DNA of 64,000 bases from Paraliobacillus salinarum (lineage in GTDB: Bacteria > Bacillota > Bacilli > Bacillales > Amphibacillaceae): contig NZ_JACEFA010000012.1 of assembly GCF_014083865.1 (NCBI RefSeq), positions 1-64,000 of the forward strand, given 5' to 3'. Position 1 is the stretch's first letter; each line of letters opens with the position of its first letter. This document shows, one piece after another, positions 52,386 to 60,443 of the stretch. Under the pieces are notes generated by a model, which was given only the letters and a program-made list of their open reading frames with translations, did no database searches and was not told where the DNA came from. A program made the translations under genes and the position numbers.

Positions 52386-52458
52386 TTAAATCAACTCCTC
52401 TATCTATATTATAAACGGATTATAAAAATAATTAAATTATTTTTTGTAAAAAAGATAC

Positions 52459-52505
52459 TTGACCATATTAATTTACGAATATATACTAACTTACATAAAG
52501 TAAGT
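52459..52505 (+). promoter_or_regulatory. catE-like promoter with HxlR operator
   Basis: TTGACC (52459-52464), a 17-bp spacer and TATACT (52482-52487), directly followed by the palindrome ACTTAC-ATAAA-GTAAGT (52489-52505) covering the transcription start. A repressor bound there would block initiation. Confidence 0.65.
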
Positions 52506-52550
52506 AAAATGCAATGTGTTAAAATTTATCAATTAACAGGAGGTAACTAA

Positions 52551-53402
52551 ATGAATTTTCATCGTGAACCTATAACATTTGTAAAAAAAGTAAATTTAAA
52601 AGTTCAAAATTTAGAACGTTCTATTAATTTTTATAAAGAAGTCATTGGATTTAAGGTGCTGGAGCAAACAACGTGGTCTGCTACATTTAGTGCGGATGAA
52701 AAAACTGCTTTATTAACGATAGAACAACCAGATCATGTAATTTCAAAAGAAGATAGAACAGCGGGGTTATATCACTTTGCATTACTTTTGCCTAAGCGAA
52801 CGGATTTAGCAAAAGTAGTACAGCATTTTGTTGGAACTGGCGTACAGTTCGGTTCATCTGATCATCTTGTAAGTGAAGCACTTTATTTATCTGATCCAGA
52901 CGGAAATGGAATTGAAATTTATATAGACCGGGACCCTTCAGAATGGAATTGGAGGAATGGTGAAGTGGAAATGACAGTTGATCCCTTGAATTTGCCCGAT
53001 CTCTTATCTGTTGGAGGACAGTCATCATGGATAGGGCTGCCGGCTGAAACAGTCATGGGACACATCCATTTACATGTATCAGAATTGAAAAAGACAGAGG
53101 AATTTTATGTTAAAGGACTTGGTTTTGAAGTTGTAAATCGATTTGGTAGTCAAGCACTTTTTATTTCTGATGGCAAATACCATCACCATATCGGTTTAAA
53201 TACTTGGAATGGTATAGGTGCACCAAAACCTTCTCCTAATAGTGTTGGGCTAGAGTCATTTACCTTAATGCTTTCAAGTAAGGAATTGAAAAATAAAATT
53301 ATTTCTCAGTTAGCGGACATTGGGGCATCTGTTACTGAAGAAAATGATTCTATCGTTACAACAGACCCTTCAGGAAACCGTATTCGCCTAGTCGCCCATT
53401 AA
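52551..53402 (+). CDS. catE: Catechol-2,3-dioxygenase-like VOC protein
   Basis: A 283-residue protein of two vicinal-oxygen-chelate repeats (about 9-130, VQNLERSINFYKEVIGFKV; about 165-283, HIHLHVSELKKTEEFYVKGL). Candidate iron ligands are in HIHLH and in the C-terminal Glu strand. It matches B. subtilis CatE in length (285), which cleaves catechol and is controlled by YodB and CatR. The divergent HxlR gene fits that pattern. The ATG follows ACAGGAGG. Confidence 0.82.
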   Translation: MNFHREPITFVKKVNLKVQNLERSINFYKEVIGFKVLEQTTWSATFSADEKTALLTIEQPDHVISKEDRTAGLYHFALLLPKRTDLAKVVQHFVGTGVQFGSSDHLVSEALYLSDPDGNGIEIYIDRDPSEWNWRNGEVEMTVDPLNLPDLLSVGGQSSWIGLPAETVMGHIHLHVSELKKTEEFYVKGLGFEVVNRFGSQALFISDGKYHHHIGLNTWNGIGAPKPSPNSVGLESFTLMLSSKELKNKIISQLADIGASVTEENDSIVTTDPSGNRIRLVAH

Positions 53403-53527
53403 TAGTGCAGTACAGTTACCGTTGAAGAATGGGGTAAAAAAGGAAGTCAATAATCTATTAATAACGGAAGATTTGGCAATATAACAGAAAAAATGCAATA
53501 GAAATTCTATATAAAAGGGGGGATAAA

Positions 53528-53971
53528 ATGGATCATTTTAATATAAGAAAAGCAGAATTAAAAGATGCAAATGGGCTTAATGAATGTATGGATGCAGCAT
53601 ATTCAAAGTATAAAGATAGAGTGAACATAGAAACTTTACCTCCATTGCAGGTGGATTATAAGGATGAAATAGCTAATTATCCAGTTTGGGTGATCAAACA
53701 CAATCATCAAGTAGTTGCAGGATTAATAATGACATTCAGCGAAAACACTGCAACCCTTTCAAATATTGCTATACATCCTAATTTTCAGAACAATGGATTA
53801 GGAAAAAAATTATTAAATTTTGCCGAAAAAGAAGCGGCAAACCGTGGATATGAAGAAATGAATTTAGCTACGCATACCCTTTTTCGTGAGAATGTATCTT
53901 TTTATCAAAAGCAAGGCTGGATTCAAATAGATCAGAATGATACGAGAATTTTTATGAAAAAGCATATTTAA
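53528..53971 (+). CDS. GNAT family N-acetyltransferase
   Basis: A 147-residue acetyltransferase with the acetyl-CoA loop NFQNNGLGKKLLNFAEKEA at about 94-112. It has ATG behind AAAGGGGGG. The substrate is unknown; it is alone in the accessory stretch. The gap after it to 54152 holds only an unsupported 39-codon frame. Confidence 0.82.
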   Translation: MDHFNIRKAELKDANGLNECMDAAYSKYKDRVNIETLPPLQVDYKDEIANYPVWVIKHNHQVVAGLIMTFSENTATLSNIAIHPNFQNNGLGKKLLNFAEKEAANRGYEEMNLATHTLFRENVSFYQKQGWIQIDQNDTRIFMKKHI

Positions 53972-54152
53972 TCCGCTTGTTTAAAGAAACAATACGATAA
54001 CCCTATATAAAGAAAAATGCAGATGTGAGTGTGGGGGATGCAGAAATAAAGATGTATGACGACACCAAATCAATTGTGTCCAATAAAGATGAAGAGTACC
54101 AGGAGCAAAATCACAGTGTGGAGATTCTAAGTAACCAGAAGTAGTCGTAAAC

Positions 54153-54181
54153 AAAGGAGCAAAAATATTTTGCTCCTTTTG
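54153..54181. terminator. Bidirectional terminator
   Basis: A perfect 12-bp stem (54153-54164 with 54168-54179), A-rich and T-rich on its two sides. It lies between the plus-strand acetyltransferase and the minus-strand small gene. Confidence 0.8.
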
Positions 54182-54189
54182 TGTTAGAA

Positions 54190-54318
54190 TTATTTCTTTT
54201 TCAAGTGTCTCAGATAGGCCATGGATGAAGCAAATGCTGCTGTTCTTGCAGGTACGCCTTTTTTCATTAGGTTCTCTGTCGTTTCTTCAATTTTTTCACC
54301 AGCACCTTTGATTTTCAA
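54190..54318 (-). CDS. 42-residue basic peptide, possibly forespore-expressed
   Basis: Starts with TTG (MKIKGAGEKIEETTENLMKK) behind AAAGGAGGG with ideal spacing and stops 9 bp from a terminator. The sequence is an amphipathic helix followed by GVPARTAAFASSMAYLRHL and three lysines; no signal peptide. On the minus strand, GTATT (54369-54365), 18 bp, then CATAATA (54346-54340) resembles a sigma-G promoter. No family recognised. Shorter than most gene finders accept. Confidence 0.5.
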   Translation of the reverse strand: MKIKGAGEKIEETTENLMKKGVPARTAAFASSMAYLRHLKKK

Positions 54319-54536
54319 AGTAAGCCCTCCTTTCCTTCTTATTATGTGTGGGGAAAGGGATATCAATACGACTTAAGCTTTTACTCAAGTAGTGGTGTGG
54401 CTGCTTGAAAAAGTTGTCCTAATAAAATGCAATATTTTTTGCAACTTCGGAATTACTACAATTATTGCCAAGAGAATGTTTTACCAATCGGCAAGATTAT
54501 CACTTATCTCACATTTTAGTAGTGACAGCTTTCGGA

Positions 54537-55046
54537 TCAAGGTTTAAAGTTATAATTTTCTAAGATTGTTGTATTAGACTTTGTATAATAGCCCTGATTT
54601 TTCGTTTCTTGCACTAATTGATTTATTAGTTGACAACATTTTTTGGCTCCTATAATTAAAAGAGGTTCACCTAAAGAAGAAATGTTTAATCCTCTGGCAA
54701 AAAAACCACCAATAGACATTACAAAGGGTACTGTGGGAGAAGTATTAGAAAAAACAATCTTTTCACAATTTTTATTTTTACTTTGCAATATAGATGCCAT
54801 TTGTTGCATTGCTGGTACTGCATATTTATTATTCTTTCTACCGATTGTATAAACTTCGTTACCATCTTCATCTAAGCCATGAAATATTAATTTTCCGAGA
54901 TCTTTCTTTTTTAATTTATTAAAGTATTGTACATTTAAGATTTCTTCTGTTGTTAGTGTTCTATTTGTTGGTAAAGTATTTAAATGATACGCAGCCGCCA
55001 ATGATGTAGTATGTGTTCCGCCAAAATCATTATATATGTAGATCAA
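54537..55046 (-). CDS. DUF3189 family protein
   Basis: A 169-residue soluble protein beginning MIYIYNDFGGTHTTSLAAAY, the pattern of DUF3189, a family common in spore-forming Firmicutes with no known activity. The conserved GGTHTT near the N terminus could bind a nucleotide or metal, but this is a guess. The ATG at 55046 has AAGGAG upstream. The 218-bp gap between it and the next minus-strand gene (54319-54536) shows nothing besides the sigma-G-like promoter noted above. Confidence 0.72.
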   Translation of the reverse strand: MIYIYNDFGGTHTTSLAAAYHLNTLPTNRTLTTEEILNVQYFNKLKKKDLGKLIFHGLDEDGNEVYTIGRKNNKYAVPAMQQMASILQSKNKNCEKIVFSNTSPTVPFVMSIGGFFARGLNISSLGEPLLIIGAKKCCQLINQLVQETKNQGYYTKSNTTILENYNFKP

Positions 55047-55266
55047 TGGTTTGTTCTCCTTATACGTATTATTTTACTGCTTATTCCTAGTGTTATATAT
55101 CCTATCTATTTTATTCGAAAGCTTACAATTAATACTTACTTATCTCTATATTGGTTAAAAATTCTATGTATTCTATACGATCAAAAAATGAAATCTTGAC
55201 TAAGGAGAACTATGATACTAACTTTACTGATCGCATTTCTAATATAAAAGGTCATACATAAGATAT

Positions 55267-55304
55267 CTCCTTTATGGTAAGAATATATTATCGTGATAAA
55301 GGAG
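55267..55304 (+). promoter_or_regulatory. Hairpin able to mask the YIEGIA ribosome site
   Basis: CTCCTTTAT (55267-55275) is complementary to ATAAAGGAG (55296-55304), which is the ribosome site of the gene at 55314. A 9-bp stem with a 20-nt loop would occlude it. Nothing else is recognised in 55047-55313. Confidence 0.4.
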
Positions 55305-55313
55305 TGAACTTGA

Positions 55314-56219
55314 ATGGAAGATGGACAATTATCTTTTGATAATCTTAGTATTATTGTAACTGCTATCATCATTGGGACTTTAGCTAGGATATGGTTATTA
55401 AAAGAAGATTACCGTCAATATCCAAGTTATCCTAATGGTTATTTAATTCATGTTGTTACTGGTTTTGTTGCTGCAGCATTAGGGGCTGTAGCAATTCCGG
55501 CGTTAATTAGTAAAAATTTTGTTGCTGTTACTTTTTTAACATTAGCATTGCAACAATTTAGAGATGTAAGAAAAATGGAAAAAGAAAGCCTTAATGACTT
55601 AGAAGAAACAGAATATACCTATCGAGGAACTGCTTATGTGGATGGTATCGCGAAAACATTTGAGGCTAGAAATTATATCGCATTTATTACAGCCTTATCT
55701 GTGTCATTAACGATTACGGTTATGCCCTTTTCCTTTTGGATCGATATAGCAATCGGCATCTTAGTAGGAATGTTGATCCTGCTTTTTTTAAAAAACTTCA
55801 CCAAAGGTAAGAGGATTGGCGATATAGCACAAGTTGAGGCTGGAAAAATTGAAGTGAAAGATTCTAGTCTATTTGTAGATGGAATCTTTGTTAGTAACCT
55901 TTTGGGAACCGATAATGCTTCTAAATTAGTACAGGATGAAGGGCTAGCTGTTGTTATTTCACCGAATGAAGATCACTATCGAATTAATCTTGATAATTTT
56001 GGGCAACGTCAGGCGGCGCTTTTTGAAGCTACAAGAGCACTTGGGAATAAACGATATCATTTTACAAGAAAAGATTATGAAAAAGGTAGAGTTGTCATTG
56101 CCCTTGTTCCAATAAAACAAGATATTGATGCTTTAATTGAAGTAGTTAAAAAATGTCCGTTACTTGAAAGTGCCAAAAAATCACATCGTGTGATGAAGAC
56201 AAATTGGAGAGGGGAGTAA
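55314..56219 (+). CDS. YIEGIA family membrane protein
   Basis: A 301-residue protein with several N-terminal membrane segments (about 10-27, 45-65, 69-84, 120-138, 142-160) and a soluble C-terminal domain (about 165-301). It matches the YIEGIA family of spore-formers. The family is paired with a small subunit, encoded just downstream here. The exact role is unestablished, but distribution points to sporulation. The ATG follows AAAGGAG. Confidence 0.75.
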   Translation: MEDGQLSFDNLSIIVTAIIIGTLARIWLLKEDYRQYPSYPNGYLIHVVTGFVAAALGAVAIPALISKNFVAVTFLTLALQQFRDVRKMEKESLNDLEETEYTYRGTAYVDGIAKTFEARNYIAFITALSVSLTITVMPFSFWIDIAIGILVGMLILLFLKNFTKGKRIGDIAQVEAGKIEVKDSSLFVDGIFVSNLLGTDNASKLVQDEGLAVVISPNEDHYRINLDNFGQRQAALFEATRALGNKRYHFTRKDYEKGRVVIALVPIKQDIDALIEVVKKCPLLESAKKSHRVMKTNWRGE

Positions 56220-56222
56220 AGC

Positions 56223-56429
56223 ATGGGAAGAGAATCTACAATGCAACCAAACTATACCATACTTGCTTATGTGACGATGAAAAAAGGACGCATTCTCACA
56301 AGTAGTTGTCTGACGCTATTGGCTGAGTCTAAAAATACTGCTAAGCAAATGACTGTAGATATTGCCAAGGCTTTAAAAGCAGATGTTGTTCAATTGACAA
56401 ATGGAGATTATATGATAATAAGAATATAA
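56223..56429 (+). CDS. Small partner subunit of YIEGIA protein
   Basis: A 68-residue soluble protein (QPNYTILAYVTMKKGRIL, then a conserved GDYMIIRI end) of the family described as a capping subunit for YIEGIA. It starts 3 bp after the YIEGIA gene, behind GAGAGGGGAG, so the two are co-translated. A later in-frame ATG at 56241 is possible. Confidence 0.68.
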   Translation: MGRESTMQPNYTILAYVTMKKGRILTSSCLTLLAESKNTAKQMTVDIAKALKADVVQLTNGDYMIIRI

Positions 56430-56494
56430 TTGGTTATTTATCCTATAGCCTTATCTTTTTTGTAGTGAACAATATGTCATCTTTAAAGAATCAA

Positions 56495-56503
56495 TGCTAT
56501 AAT
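56495..56503 (+). promoter_or_regulatory. Extended -10 promoter of aroD
   Basis: TGC TATAAT (56495-56503), about 36 bp before the start codon. The -35 region (TGTCAT, 56475-56480) is weak. Confidence 0.45.
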
Positions 56504-56538
56504 AATGACAGAATTTTTAAACAAAGGGCTGAGATAAT

Positions 56539-57309
56539 GTGGATAAATTAATTCAAGTAAGGGATGTTACCATCGGTCAAGGAAAACCAAAAATATGCGT
56601 ACCTATAGTGGGGCGTACACTTGAAGAGATTAATGTAGCATTGGAAAAAATAATAGAAAATGAAGTTGATTTAGTAGAATGGCGAGTCGACTTGTTTAAC
56701 CAAGTAACAGATATTTCGATAGTTATAAAAATACTAGAACAAATAAAAAGTAAATTAGAAAACATTCCTATTATTTTTACTTTTAGAACAGTGAATGAAG
56801 GTGGGAATACGTCACTTGATCTCTGTACATATAAAGCACTATATCAAGCTGTGATAGAGACTAATTATATTGACTTAATCGATATCGAATTATTCCTAGC
56901 TTCATCCATTCGTGATGAATTGATTGATTATGCAAAGCAAAACAATATCAGAGTCATATTGTCTAATCATGATTTTAAACAAACTCCGCCTAAGCAAGAA
57001 ATCATTCATCGTTTAACATTAGCCCAAGAAAAAAGTGCAGATATTGCTAAAATTGCGGTAATGCCTAAAACCCCAGCTGATGTGTTAGTTCTATTGGATG
57101 CCACCTATATAATGAAAGAAAAACATGCACAGATCCCAATTATTACGATGGCCATGGGTGATCTAGGAATACTATCACGGATGACGGGAGAAATCTTTGG
57201 TTCTTCTGTAACATTTGCTTCCATTACAGAATCATCTGCCCCCGGCCAAATGAATATAAAGGAATTGAAAGAGATGTTAGATACTTTTTCATTAAATAAA
57301 GACAAGTGA
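56539..57309 (+). CDS. aroD: 3-dehydroquinate dehydratase, type I
   Basis: A 256-residue TIM-barrel enzyme of the shikimate pathway, dehydrating 3-dehydroquinate through a Schiff base. Catalytic His144 (LSNHDF) and Lys171 (AKIAVMP) are present. The start is GTG at 56539, with AAAGGGCTGAG upstream. It is monocistronic, away from other aro genes, between the YIEGIA pair and cwlO. B. subtilis AroC/AroD naming differs; the symbol follows general use. Confidence 0.94.
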   Translation: MDKLIQVRDVTIGQGKPKICVPIVGRTLEEINVALEKIIENEVDLVEWRVDLFNQVTDISIVIKILEQIKSKLENIPIIFTFRTVNEGGNTSLDLCTYKALYQAVIETNYIDLIDIELFLASSIRDELIDYAKQNNIRVILSNHDFKQTPPKQEIIHRLTLAQEKSADIAKIAVMPKTPADVLVLLDATYIMKEKHAQIPIITMAMGDLGILSRMTGEIFGSSVTFASITESSAPGQMNIKELKEMLDTFSLNKDK

Positions 57310-57338
57310 GTATTGCATGCTACTCACTTGTCTTTTCT
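57301..57338 (+). terminator. Terminator of aroD
   Basis: A perfect 12-bp stem (57301-57312 with 57321-57332) includes the aroD stop codon and is followed by TTTTCTATTTT. Confidence 0.8.
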
Positions 57339-57436
57339 ATTTTAATAGATAGTATTAGGAGGATGTTGCTAATATTTCTAATTTAATACAAAAAACTATG
57401 AAAACGCAATCATAATTTTCAAGATTGAAATATAAT

Positions 57437-57480
57437 TGTAACATTCATATAACATGCTTGAAATCTGAGGATGTTATACT
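57437..57480 (+). promoter_or_regulatory. WalR-box-like site and -10 upstream of the cwlO-like gene
   Basis: TGTAAC-ATTCA-TATAAC (57437-57453) matches the WalR direct repeat TGTWAH-N5-TGTWAH with one mismatch. TATACT (57475-57480) lies 21 bp further and has no good -35, as for activated promoters. The resulting leader is about 115 nt. Confidence 0.5.
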
Positions 57481-57603
57481 GTCGTTGCTGGTTAAAATAT
57501 AGGAGGATATTTTTCCTATCTATTACATATAGTTATATAACCTTTTAGGAAGAAAGTTAAACATAAGATTGCAAAAATAGACCAATATATACATAGAAAG
57601 CGA

Positions 57604-58770
57604 GTGTGGAAGCTATTGAATAGTAAAAAGGTATTAGCAAGTATAACAATTGCATTAGGGTTAATGATTGCTGCTCCATTGAGTAATGATGTGGCACATG
57701 CAGACACACAAGATGAATTGAAAGAAAAAAGACAAGAATTAGAATCGATTCAGGCAGAACTAATCGAATTAAATGAAGATATTGAACGAGCGGATGAAGC
57801 AATTAAAGCTAATAAAGAAAAAATGAAAGAAACAGAGCAACAAATTGAAGAAAAAGAAGAAGAAATGCAAGTACTTGAAGAAGATATAGCAGATTTAGAA
57901 AAAGATATTGAAAAGCGTGCTGAAATTCTCAAAGAACGTGCTTCGGCATTACAAAAAAATGGTGGATCAGTTCAGTATTTAGATGTTTTATTTGGTTCTA
58001 CTAGTTTCAGTGATTTCATTGATCGATTTGCCCTTGTGTCTAAGATTACAAAGGCTGATAACACGATAATTGAAGCATATGAAGCAGATAAGCAAAAAGT
58101 AGAAGATCAAAAGGCAATTTTAGAAGATAGCTTAAATGAACTAACAGATATGCAGGCTGATCTTGAAGTCATGCAAGAAGAAACAATGGCACAGAAGGAA
58201 CAAAATGAAGCAAAGAAAGAAAAGTTACAAGAAAAAGAAGCAGATAGTAAATCAATAATTAATCAATTGGAACTTGAAGCAAGTGATCTAAGACAAGTTG
58301 ATGAGAATGCACAAGCAATAGTTAATTCAAACAATGAAAAGAACATTGCAAGTCAAACTTCTCAAGTGAAACCAGTTAGCGGTAATGCAAGTTCAATTAT
58401 TTCAGTAGGCTATAAATACATCGGCAATTCCACATATAAATTTGGTGGTGGACGTTCATCATCAGATATTGCAAGAGGTTTATTCGATTGTTCAGGTTAT
58501 GTATCTTGGGCTTTTAGACAAGGTGGCGTAAATATACCTGCAAGCACAAGCGCTTTAAGTGGTGTTGGAAAGAGAATCTCACCTAGTCAAATGCAACCGG
58601 GTGACCTAGTCTTCTTCAATACTTACAAAACAAATGGACATGTAGGTATCTATGTTGGTGGAAATCAGTTTATTGGTTCTCAAAGTTCTACAGGTGTTGC
58701 AATTGCTAACATGGGTAGTGGATACTGGGCAAATACATTCAAAGGACATGTTCGTCGCGTATTAAATTAA
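57604..58770 (+). CDS. cwlO: CwlO-like peptidoglycan DL-endopeptidase (NlpC/P60)
   Basis: A 388-residue secreted cell-wall hydrolase. A signal peptide ends near AHA-DT (residue 33-34). A long coiled coil (about 35-240) follows, the type that binds FtsEX in CwlO, and then a C-terminal NlpC/P60 domain (about 260-388) with catalytic Cys296 (FDCSGYVSWAF) and His346 (GHVGIYVG). It cleaves gamma-D-Glu-DAP bonds during elongation. Starts at GTG 57604 or TTG 57616 are both possible. The WalR-like site upstream fits known control. Other P60 autolysins are less coiled-coil rich, so CwlO is favoured. Confidence 0.85.
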   Translation: MWKLLNSKKVLASITIALGLMIAAPLSNDVAHADTQDELKEKRQELESIQAELIELNEDIERADEAIKANKEKMKETEQQIEEKEEEMQVLEEDIADLEKDIEKRAEILKERASALQKNGGSVQYLDVLFGSTSFSDFIDRFALVSKITKADNTIIEAYEADKQKVEDQKAILEDSLNELTDMQADLEVMQEETMAQKEQNEAKKEKLQEKEADSKSIINQLELEASDLRQVDENAQAIVNSNNEKNIASQTSQVKPVSGNASSIISVGYKYIGNSTYKFGGGRSSSDIARGLFDCSGYVSWAFRQGGVNIPASTSALSGVGKRISPSQMQPGDLVFFNTYKTNGHVGIYVGGNQFIGSQSSTGVAIANMGSGYWANTFKGHVRRVLN

Positions 58771-58776
58771 TCTATC

Positions 58777-58818
58777 AAAAGAGGTTCAAATCATTAAAGA
58801 TTTGAACCTCTTTTTTTG
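58777..58818. terminator. Bidirectional terminator between cwlO and the bacilliredoxin gene
   Basis: GAGGTTCAAAT (58781-58791) pairs with ATTTGAACCTC (58800-58810), with A4 before and T8 after. Confidence 0.88.
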
Positions 58819-58852
58819 GATATTATCAACGTTATATTAAAGCATAGCTTTC

Positions 58853-59275
58853 TTAAATTGTTTGAATTCCCTTAATTATATTTTCTTTGATTGGTTCTAC
58901 TTCATTACCTTCGATGTCATCACGAGGAATGAAGTGAGCTACTTGATTACCTGATAAAATGGCGATGGATGGTGAAGAAGGTTCAATGCCAACAAAGTAT
59001 TCGCGCATCTTTTCTGTAGCTTCACGATCTTGGCCAGCAAAAACAGTGACCAAGTGATCAGGTTTAACTTCTTCTAATGCAGCAAGTACGGCTGGTCTAG
59101 CTAATCCGCCTGCACATCCACATACGGAGTTCACTACAACTAAAGATGTTCCTTCTAGATTAGACATAAAGCCTTCTACTTCTTCTGGAGTCGTTAATTC
59201 CTTAAAGCCAGCATTAGTTAATTCATCTCTCATTGGTTGACTCATTTCCTGCATATATAACTGAAATTCATTCAT
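58853..59275 (-). CDS. BrxA/BrxB family bacilliredoxin
   Basis: A 140-residue thioredoxin-like protein that removes bacillithiol from S-bacillithiolated proteins. The CGC active site is at C52-G-C54 in NSVCGCAGGLARPA. Whether it is BrxA (YphP) or BrxB (YqiW) cannot be decided. It complements the bacillithiol deacetylase gene at 11.1 kb. The ATG at 59275 follows AAAGGAG. Confidence 0.93.
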   Translation of the reverse strand: MNEFQLYMQEMSQPMRDELTNAGFKELTTPEEVEGFMSNLEGTSLVVVNSVCGCAGGLARPAVLAALEEVKPDHLVTVFAGQDREATEKMREYFVGIEPSSPSIAILSGNQVAHFIPRDDIEGNEVEPIKENIIKGIQTI

Positions 59276-59418
59276 TAGTTAATCTCCTTTATTTTAACAA
59301 CTTAAATAAATCTTTTTCTTACATCACATCATAACATAAATGAAGACGTCAATCACTATCATCCATTGTTTTAGATGAAGATATTCAACGAATTAGTTTG
59401 TAAAATACTTAAATGATA

Positions 59419-59470
59419 TTGACAGAAAACTTTAACGTGATAAGATAATTGATAATGAATATCATTATTG
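59419..59470 (+). promoter_or_regulatory. Promoter and Fur box of the siderophore operon
   Basis: TTGACA (59419-59424) and TAAGAT (59441-59446, 16-bp spacer) are followed by TGATAATGAATATCATTAT (59450-59468), a close match to the Fur box GATAATGATAATCATTATC. Iron repression of the four genes downstream is expected. Confidence 0.85.
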
Positions 59471-59489
59471 ATTGGAAAAGGATTATTTT

Positions 59490-60443
59490 ATGAAAAAACG
59501 TTACCTACTTCTTATATTGCTTTTATTAAGTGTGCTATCTCTTTTTATAGGGGTATCTTCACTTTCAATAACAGATATATTTAACCTCTCCAAAGATCAA
59601 TTACATATCCTATGGGTTAGTCGTATTCCGAGATTAATAAGTATTATTATTGCCGGTATAACAATGAGTATCGGTGGGCTTATTATGCAACAGCTAAGTA
59701 GAAATAAATTTGTTTCTCCAACTACGGCAGGAACGATGGACTCTGCTCGGTTTGGTATTTTAATCGCAATGCTTATTTTTCCTGCAGCAGGGCCAATTCA
59801 GAAAATGATCGTTGCATTTGCGTTTGCATTAATAGGTACGTTGCTGTTTATGAAAATACTAGAGAAAGTGAAGTTTAAAGACCCCATTTTCATACCATTG
59901 GTAGGTTTAATGTTTGGTAATATCATAAGTTCCATAACTACCTTTTTTGCCTACAAAAACGATTTAATTCAAAACATGTCTTCTTGGTTACAAGGTAATT
60001 TTGCATTAATACTTCAAGGTAGATATGAAATGCTTTATATTAGTCTACCATTAGTCATTATTGCTTATTTATATGCTAATAAGTTCACCATTGCTGGCAT
60101 GGGAGAGGATTTTTCTAAAAACTTAGGATTAAATCATAAATTAGTTGTGCATATCGGTTTAATTATTGTAGCTATTATGACATCTGTTGTTATTTTAACT
60201 GTTGGAATGATACCTTTCTTAGGGTTAATTATTCCTAACATTGTTTCTATATACCGAGGAGATCACCTGAAGAATAGTTTACCGCATACTGCATTGCTAG
60301 GAAGCATATTTGTATTAGCTTGTGACATCGTAGGTAGATTAATTATTTTCCCTTATGAAATTGCTATCGGTGTGACGGTTGGTGTTGTAGGTAGTGGGAT
60401 CTTCCTATACTTAATTTTAAGGAGATCAAATCATGCGGCTTAA
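59490..60443 (+). CDS. yclN: Siderophore ABC transporter permease (YclN-like)
   Basis: A 317-residue FecCD-family permease with about nine or ten membrane helices, forming half of the import channel. GMIPFLGLIIPNIV near residue 250 is the conserved coupling-helix region. The ATG at 59490 is chosen over a TTG at 59472, because GGAAAAGGA lies 7 nt upstream. It closely resembles B. subtilis YclN, part of the petrobactin importer. It overlaps the second permease gene by 11 bp and is under Fur control. Confidence 0.88.
   Translation: MKKRYLLLILLLLSVLSLFIGVSSLSITDIFNLSKDQLHILWVSRIPRLISIIIAGITMSIGGLIMQQLSRNKFVSPTTAGTMDSARFGILIAMLIFPAAGPIQKMIVAFAFALIGTLLFMKILEKVKFKDPIFIPLVGLMFGNIISSITTFFAYKNDLIQNMSSWLQGNFALILQGRYEMLYISLPLVIIAYLYANKFTIAGMGEDFSKNLGLNHKLVVHIGLIIVAIMTSVVILTVGMIPFLGLIIPNIVSIYRGDHLKNSLPHTALLGSIFVLACDIVGRLIIFPYEIAIGVTVGVVGSGIFLYLILRRSNHAA

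Noticed and set aside
54025..54144. 39-codon frame starting GTG (or ATG at 54052) before a terminator
   Set aside because: The GTG has no ribosome site, the ATG has GGGGGA at poor spacing (about 13 nt), and the peptide resembles nothing; the terminator more likely serves the upstream acetyltransferase gene.
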